A stretch of 64,000 bases of DNA from JASGJS01 sp047601185 (GTDB taxonomy: Bacteria > Pseudomonadota > Gammaproteobacteria > JAURND01). The notes under the pieces were generated by a model that saw only the letters and a list, made by a program, of their open reading frames with translations, did no database searches and was not told the DNA's origin. This document shows, one piece after another, positions 60,556 to 64,000 of the stretch; positions within the stretch are counted from its first letter, which is position 1; the number at the start of each line of letters is the position of its first letter. Location of the stretch: NCBI GenBank assembly GCA_047601185.1, contig JASGJS010000001.1, forward strand, positions 1,302,001-1,366,000. The letters are read 5' to 3'. The translations under genes and the position numbers were made by a program.

Positions 60556-62727
60556 CTAGGCGTAGCTGAGATTTCGGGCATTATTGTAAGAATTTTCCTT
60601 TCGCGTGGCTTGCTCGTTATAAGCATTAGCATGCCAGGTTTGAGGTGGAGAATTGAACTGAGCTTTGCCTCCTCGATTTGCTACAGTGGGAGGCGGTAAA
60701 GGTTTAGTATCACCGATACCCACACCACCGCCACTTCCACTCTCTTTCTTTTGCGTGGGAGGAGGTAAGGGTTTAGTATCACCAATGCCTACGCCACCGC
60801 CACTTCCGCCATCCTTCCTGGAAGCAGGTGTTGCAGTTGAGGCTGTAGGCGCAGCGTTTGAAGCACCACTGTTAGATGGGCTGGTGGCGGTTGATGCTGT
60901 AGCGGCAGCCTTAGATTCAGTAGATTGAGCAGGAGCAGGCTGAGCGCCGGCGGCAGCATTTTGCTGCGCTTGAGAAGCCGCTTGTCCAGCTGCTGCATTG
61001 GTTTGTTGAGTGTTCTGAGTTGGCTGAGCCCCTGCTGCAATATTGGCTTTTACAACATGAGCGTCAGCATTATTCACAGGTTTAGAAGCTTCTTTAGGGC
61101 TTGCAGCGTTGTGATTAGGCGCCTGATCTTGTTGTGGTTTGGCTGCAGACGCTGTTGGTGCAGGCGCGGAAGGTTTAGTTTCCGTCTGAGTTTGTGCTTT
61201 GGCACTCTCAGCTTTTGCCTGTTCCTGATAAGACTTCGCTTGTTTCGTAAAATTTTCACTGGCAGCTTTAAAGGCATCACTGGCTTTGGTAAAAAGGTTG
61301 GCGCTTTTGTCATCCCCTTCCGCTTTAGACATGCCTGCACGTTCAGCTGAGTAGTCAGATTTTTGTTGCGTCATCTTGGCATTTCTGTCGCATTCTTCGC
61401 CCATTTCTTTGGCAGAACGGGTGTTACCTTTTTCTAATTCTTGGCTGCGTTCAGCAAATTGCTTACTATCGTCCTGATGACTGAGGCCACCGCTTTCTCT
61501 ACCGCGATATTGACTCGAAGACTGTTCAGCTTCTGCGGCGGTTTTAAAGGCGTCTGAGGTTTGCGCCATTGTTTGGCTAACGTTAGAGCTTTGCGCAGCA
61601 TTCTGAGCTTGGGGTTGCTGAGCAGGTTGATCTGCGTTATTCACGGGTTTATTTGCAGCGTTATTGGCAGCATTATCTGTTGGCTGAGTATTATTTTGTG
61701 CTGCATTAGGATTGGGTGCATTAGCAGCATCATTGATTTGTTGCGCAGTTTGCGTTGGCTGCGGTTGCATTTGAGGCGCGGCGTCATTTTGCTGTTTAGC
61801 CGCTGCTTCATTCTGAGCTCTTTGCTGATATTCTTTCGCGTGGTGTTTGTAATTATCGCTGGCTTCTTGCAATTTTTTGCTGGCATCTTCAAACAGTTTA
61901 GAGTGTTTCTCATCCCCTTTCATGTCAGCAATATCGGCTTTGATCGCGCAAATTCTTGAGCCACGCGCTAACATGTCGGATTCGACGGCAAATTTTTGAG
62001 CCAATTCTTTTGCTGTAAAATTGTTGCTGTTGACGGCTTGCGTCGCCTCATCAGAATATTTTTGGGTGAAATCTTTTAAAACAGCAGCACGTTCCGCATG
62101 AAATTTTGCATTCTCATCTCCAGTTTGTGCAGCTGAAGCATAAGCATTCGCTGCAACGGCCACCGCGGCAGTGGTTTGGAAAATGGAATTTTTCACTGAG
62201 GAAGGTGGTTTCGGGGCGCTGTTTTCAGCAGTTTTTTGCGGTGCATCGGCTGGTTGAACAGGGGCTTCTGGGTTGGTAGCAGGTTGGGTTTTGGGTGTTG
62301 CCCCTTTGATTCTGATCCGAGTTTTTTTAGGCTCAGGGATGCCGTCTAATAACGAGGATGACGTTGGAGAGGCGTAAGCTGCCGACTGACCTGCGAGAGT
62401 CCCCCTTCCTTCATTCACAGGTGTAGGACCCGCGGATGGAGCATAAGCATAAGAACTTTGGTTTTGAGAGGCCTTACGGTCAGATTGTGGCGCATCTTCA
62501 TATTCAGCAGACTCTTTCTCCCAAAGCTTTTTGACAGTTAAAGCGACTGCGGCGAAAGCGGTGACCGCCAGTGTGAGCTGCACATCATGAAAAACGGTGC
62601 TTGGCGTTACGGTTGTGTCGAACCCATTATTGAAATTGAGATGATTCCAAGCGATCGCAGTCCCAGCAGCCACTGGGGCGGCTTTTTTGGCATTTGCTTT
62701 AAATTCTTTAGTCACTTCAGAGTTCAT
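60556..62727 (-). CDS. Large low-complexity protein with duplicated helical module, unknown
   Basis: 723 aa. An N-terminal region has two weakly hydrophobic segments (AAPVAAGTAIAW; VQLTLAVTAFAAVALTV). Two related helical modules of about 95 residues, near 215-310 and 415-505, share wording such as EDASKKLQEASDNYKHHAKEY and TKASDAFKAASENFTKQAKSY. Long Ala/Gln/Asn/Pro stretches separate them, and near the C-terminus GSGGGVGIGDTKPLPPPT occurs twice in tandem. No family recognised. Composition and architecture recall surface, secreted or effector proteins; function not assignable. Confidence 0.8.
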   Translation of the reverse strand: MNSEVTKEFKANAKKAAPVAAGTAIAWNHLNFNNGFDTTVTPSTVFHDVQLTLAVTAFAAVALTVKKLWEKESAEYEDAPQSDRKASQNQSSYAYAPSAGPTPVNEGRGTLAGQSAAYASPTSSSLLDGIPEPKKTRIRIKGATPKTQPATNPEAPVQPADAPQKTAENSAPKPPSSVKNSIFQTTAAVAVAANAYASAAQTGDENAKFHAERAAVLKDFTQKYSDEATQAVNSNNFTAKELAQKFAVESDMLARGSRICAIKADIADMKGDEKHSKLFEDASKKLQEASDNYKHHAKEYQQRAQNEAAAKQQNDAAPQMQPQPTQTAQQINDAANAPNPNAAQNNTQPTDNAANNAANKPVNNADQPAQQPQAQNAAQSSNVSQTMAQTSDAFKTAAEAEQSSSQYRGRESGGLSHQDDSKQFAERSQELEKGNTRSAKEMGEECDRNAKMTQQKSDYSAERAGMSKAEGDDKSANLFTKASDAFKAASENFTKQAKSYQEQAKAESAKAQTQTETKPSAPAPTASAAKPQQDQAPNHNAASPKEASKPVNNADAHVVKANIAAGAQPTQNTQQTNAAAGQAASQAQQNAAAGAQPAPAQSTESKAAATASTATSPSNSGASNAAPTASTATPASRKDGGSGGGVGIGDTKPLPPPTQKKESGSGGGVGIGDTKPLPPPTVANRGGKAQFNSPPQTWHANAYNEQATRKENSYNNARNLSYA

Positions 62728-62878
62728 GGATTGGGATCTCAGGGTTATACTTCGACTATTTTACCGGATTTACCTTAAGGTAATCTTAAAGAGCAGAATA
62801 TAACTTAGGCCCTTAGAATGTGCTGAATGGATACATCTAACTTAGCTTAGGCAGTGAATATTACAAAAGCCCATTCTA

Positions 62879-64000
62879 TCAATGTTTAAAATGCCGTATC
62901 CCCGTGAATAACATGGCGATATTGGCCTCATTGGCAGCCGCAACGACCTCAGCATCCCGAATAGACCCTCCCGGCTGAATAATGGCGGTAATACCGGCTT
63001 TAGCGGCGGCATCTATCCCATCCCGAAAGGGGAAAAAGGCATCAGAGGCCATCACAGCCCCTGCCACGGCCAATTGGGCTTGCTCGGCTTTGAGGCCCGC
63101 CAAAATGGCACTAAACACGCGGCTCATTTGCCCGGCGCCAATCCCAACCGTCGCTTGATCCTTAGCATATACAATGGCGTTAGATTTCACAAATTTAGCG
63201 ACTTTCCAGGCAAAACGTAAATCCTGCAATTCGGCGTCAGTCGGTTGGCGCTCGGTCACGGTGACTAACTGATCCAGTTCAGCCAGCTGCGTATCAGCCT
63301 CTTGAATCAACAAGCCGCCTTCAATCGTTTTAAAATCGAATCCAGACGGTGCAGCATTTGACCAAGCGCCCGTTTCCAGGACGCGTATATTGGGCTTATC
63401 TGCCAAAATGGTAAGTGCAGCTTTCGTGATAACCGGCGCGATCAGAACCTCGACAAACTGCTGATTTAGGATGGCTTGAGCAGTGTCGGCTTCTAATGGT
63501 TGATTAAACGCAATGATGCCGCCAAACGCTGAGGTAGCATCCGTCAAAAAAGCGCGTTGATAGGCTTGCAATTGTGTTTCAGCCACGGCAACTCCACACG
63601 GATTCGCATGTTTAACAATGACACACGCGGGGCGATCGAACACTCTAACACATTCCAACGCAGCTTGCGTGTCTGCGAGATTGTTATAAGATAAGGCTTT
63701 ACCTTGTTGTAATGTCGCTTGCGCTAAACTGGTTGAAGGTGCCGAATCACCCAGATATAAAGCCGCTTTTTGGTGGGGATTTTCACCATAGCGTAAATCA
63801 GATTGCTTGCGTAATTGCAATGTGAGCACTTCAGGAAACGTTGCTTGATGTGAGGCTAAATTGATACCATTAAAATAATTGCAAATAGTCGCTTCATACT
63901 GTGCGGTATGCGCAAAAACTTTTTTAGCGTATTGAAATCGGATCTCTAAGGTATTGTCATTGTCCGTAATCAGCTGGATTAACTCGCCATAATCTTTAGG
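62879..64000 (-). CDS. purH: PurH, AICAR transformylase/IMP cyclohydrolase (5' part outside window)
   Basis: The last two steps of IMP synthesis. The C-terminal transformylase domain is complete: LRYGENPHQKAALYL, CVIVKHANPCGVAV (catalytic Lys-His), VMASDAFFPFRDGID, IQPGGSIRDAEV and the terminal FTGIRHFKH. Upstream, reading continues without a stop to the window edge (PKDYGELIQLITDN...ATICNYFNG), so the open frame covers 373 residues of about 520; the Met at 63829 is internal, not the start. Confidence 0.95.
   Translation of the reverse strand, partial: PKDYGELIQLITDNDNTLEIRFQYAKKVFAHTAQYEATICNYFNGINLASHQATFPEVLTLQLRKQSDLRYGENPHQKAALYLGDSAPSTSLAQATLQQGKALSYNNLADTQAALECVRVFDRPACVIVKHANPCGVAVAETQLQAYQRAFLTDATSAFGGIIAFNQPLEADTAQAILNQQFVEVLIAPVITKAALTILADKPNIRVLETGAWSNAAPSGFDFKTIEGGLLIQEADTQLAELDQLVTVTERQPTDAELQDLRFAWKVAKFVKSNAIVYAKDQATVGIGAGQMSRVFSAILAGLKAEQAQLAVAGAVMASDAFFPFRDGIDAAAKAGITAIIQPGGSIRDAEVVAAANEANIAMLFTGIRHFKH

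Noticed and set aside
60665..61959. Several forward open frames opposite the 723-aa gene
   Set aside because: They arise from the low-complexity composition of the reverse-strand gene; Cys/Arg/Leu-rich translations and no ribosome sites.

Overview
This 64-kb window is chromosomal DNA from a gammaproteobacterium, most likely of the Legionellales (Coxiella/Legionella/Berkiella-like, living in amoebae or other host cells). The basis is gene order (miaA-hfq-hflX-hflK-hflC-purA, gmk-rpoZ-spoT-recG, pepP-ubiH, murB-ddl), a RpoS-type sigma factor, several Sel1-repeat and ankyrin-like proteins typical of intracellular bacteria, and an IS1111-group transposon. The genus cannot be fixed from sequence alone. 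Most space is ordinary housekeeping; the unusual content is candidate host-interaction proteins and a dense population of palindromic repeats.

Layout. 1-9.2 kb: typA (partial), pepP, a membrane protein, ubiH, rpoS, htpG (with a heat-shock-type promoter) and miaA. 9.3-15.5 kb: a J-domain protein inserted between miaA and hfq, then the overlapping run hflX-hflK-hflC-purA. 15.5-19.3 kb: a 44-bp inverted repeat, a Sel1 protein, hemA-gmk. 19.5-25.2 kb: rpoZ-spoT, ridA-recG-DUF192. 25.4-26.9 kb: an IS110/IS1111 element sitting inside a REP-like palindrome. 27-28.3 kb: a MoeB-rhodanese fusion and tRNA-Glu/tRNA-Ala with a consensus promoter. 28.5-33.1 kb: two more Sel1 proteins and an ankyrin-like protein with an Arg-Ser-rich tail. 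33.1-42.3 kb: ftsY, two M16 peptidases, a repeat-rich intergenic region, rsmD, a DUF4142 protein, leuS, a Bax-inhibitor-1/YccA protein. 42.4-53 kb: murB-(small ORF)-ddl, a three-repeat membrane protein of unknown function, an MFS exporter, a hydrolase, a GIY-YIG nuclease beside a 47-bp inverted repeat, an orphan HTH regulator, an ankyrin-like protein with a G7 tract, an EamA transporter. 53-64 kb: rnr, purL, an Rpn nuclease, a large low-complexity protein and purH (partial).

Three groups of repeats recur. Family D is a REP-like double hairpin (CCTTCTCCC...GGGAGAAGG, then GCC...GGC and GGATGAGGGG), often in inverted pairs. Family E is a 23-26-bp GC-rich palindrome (GGGAGCGCGGGC...GCCCGC) that occurs between genes and also in frame inside four protein genes, in the manner of Rickettsia palindromic elements. 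The third group is long hairpins with 44-47-bp perfect arms. The IS element is inserted exactly in a family D copy, and its non-coding end contains short segments matching both the target and its own ends, in the order expected of a bridge (seek) RNA.

The strongest leads are the IS1111-type element with readable guide segments and a self-sequestering 5' leader, the coding palindromes in miaA, moeB, ddl and the EamA transporter, an apparent AUU start for rsmD, and an RS-tailed candidate effector.
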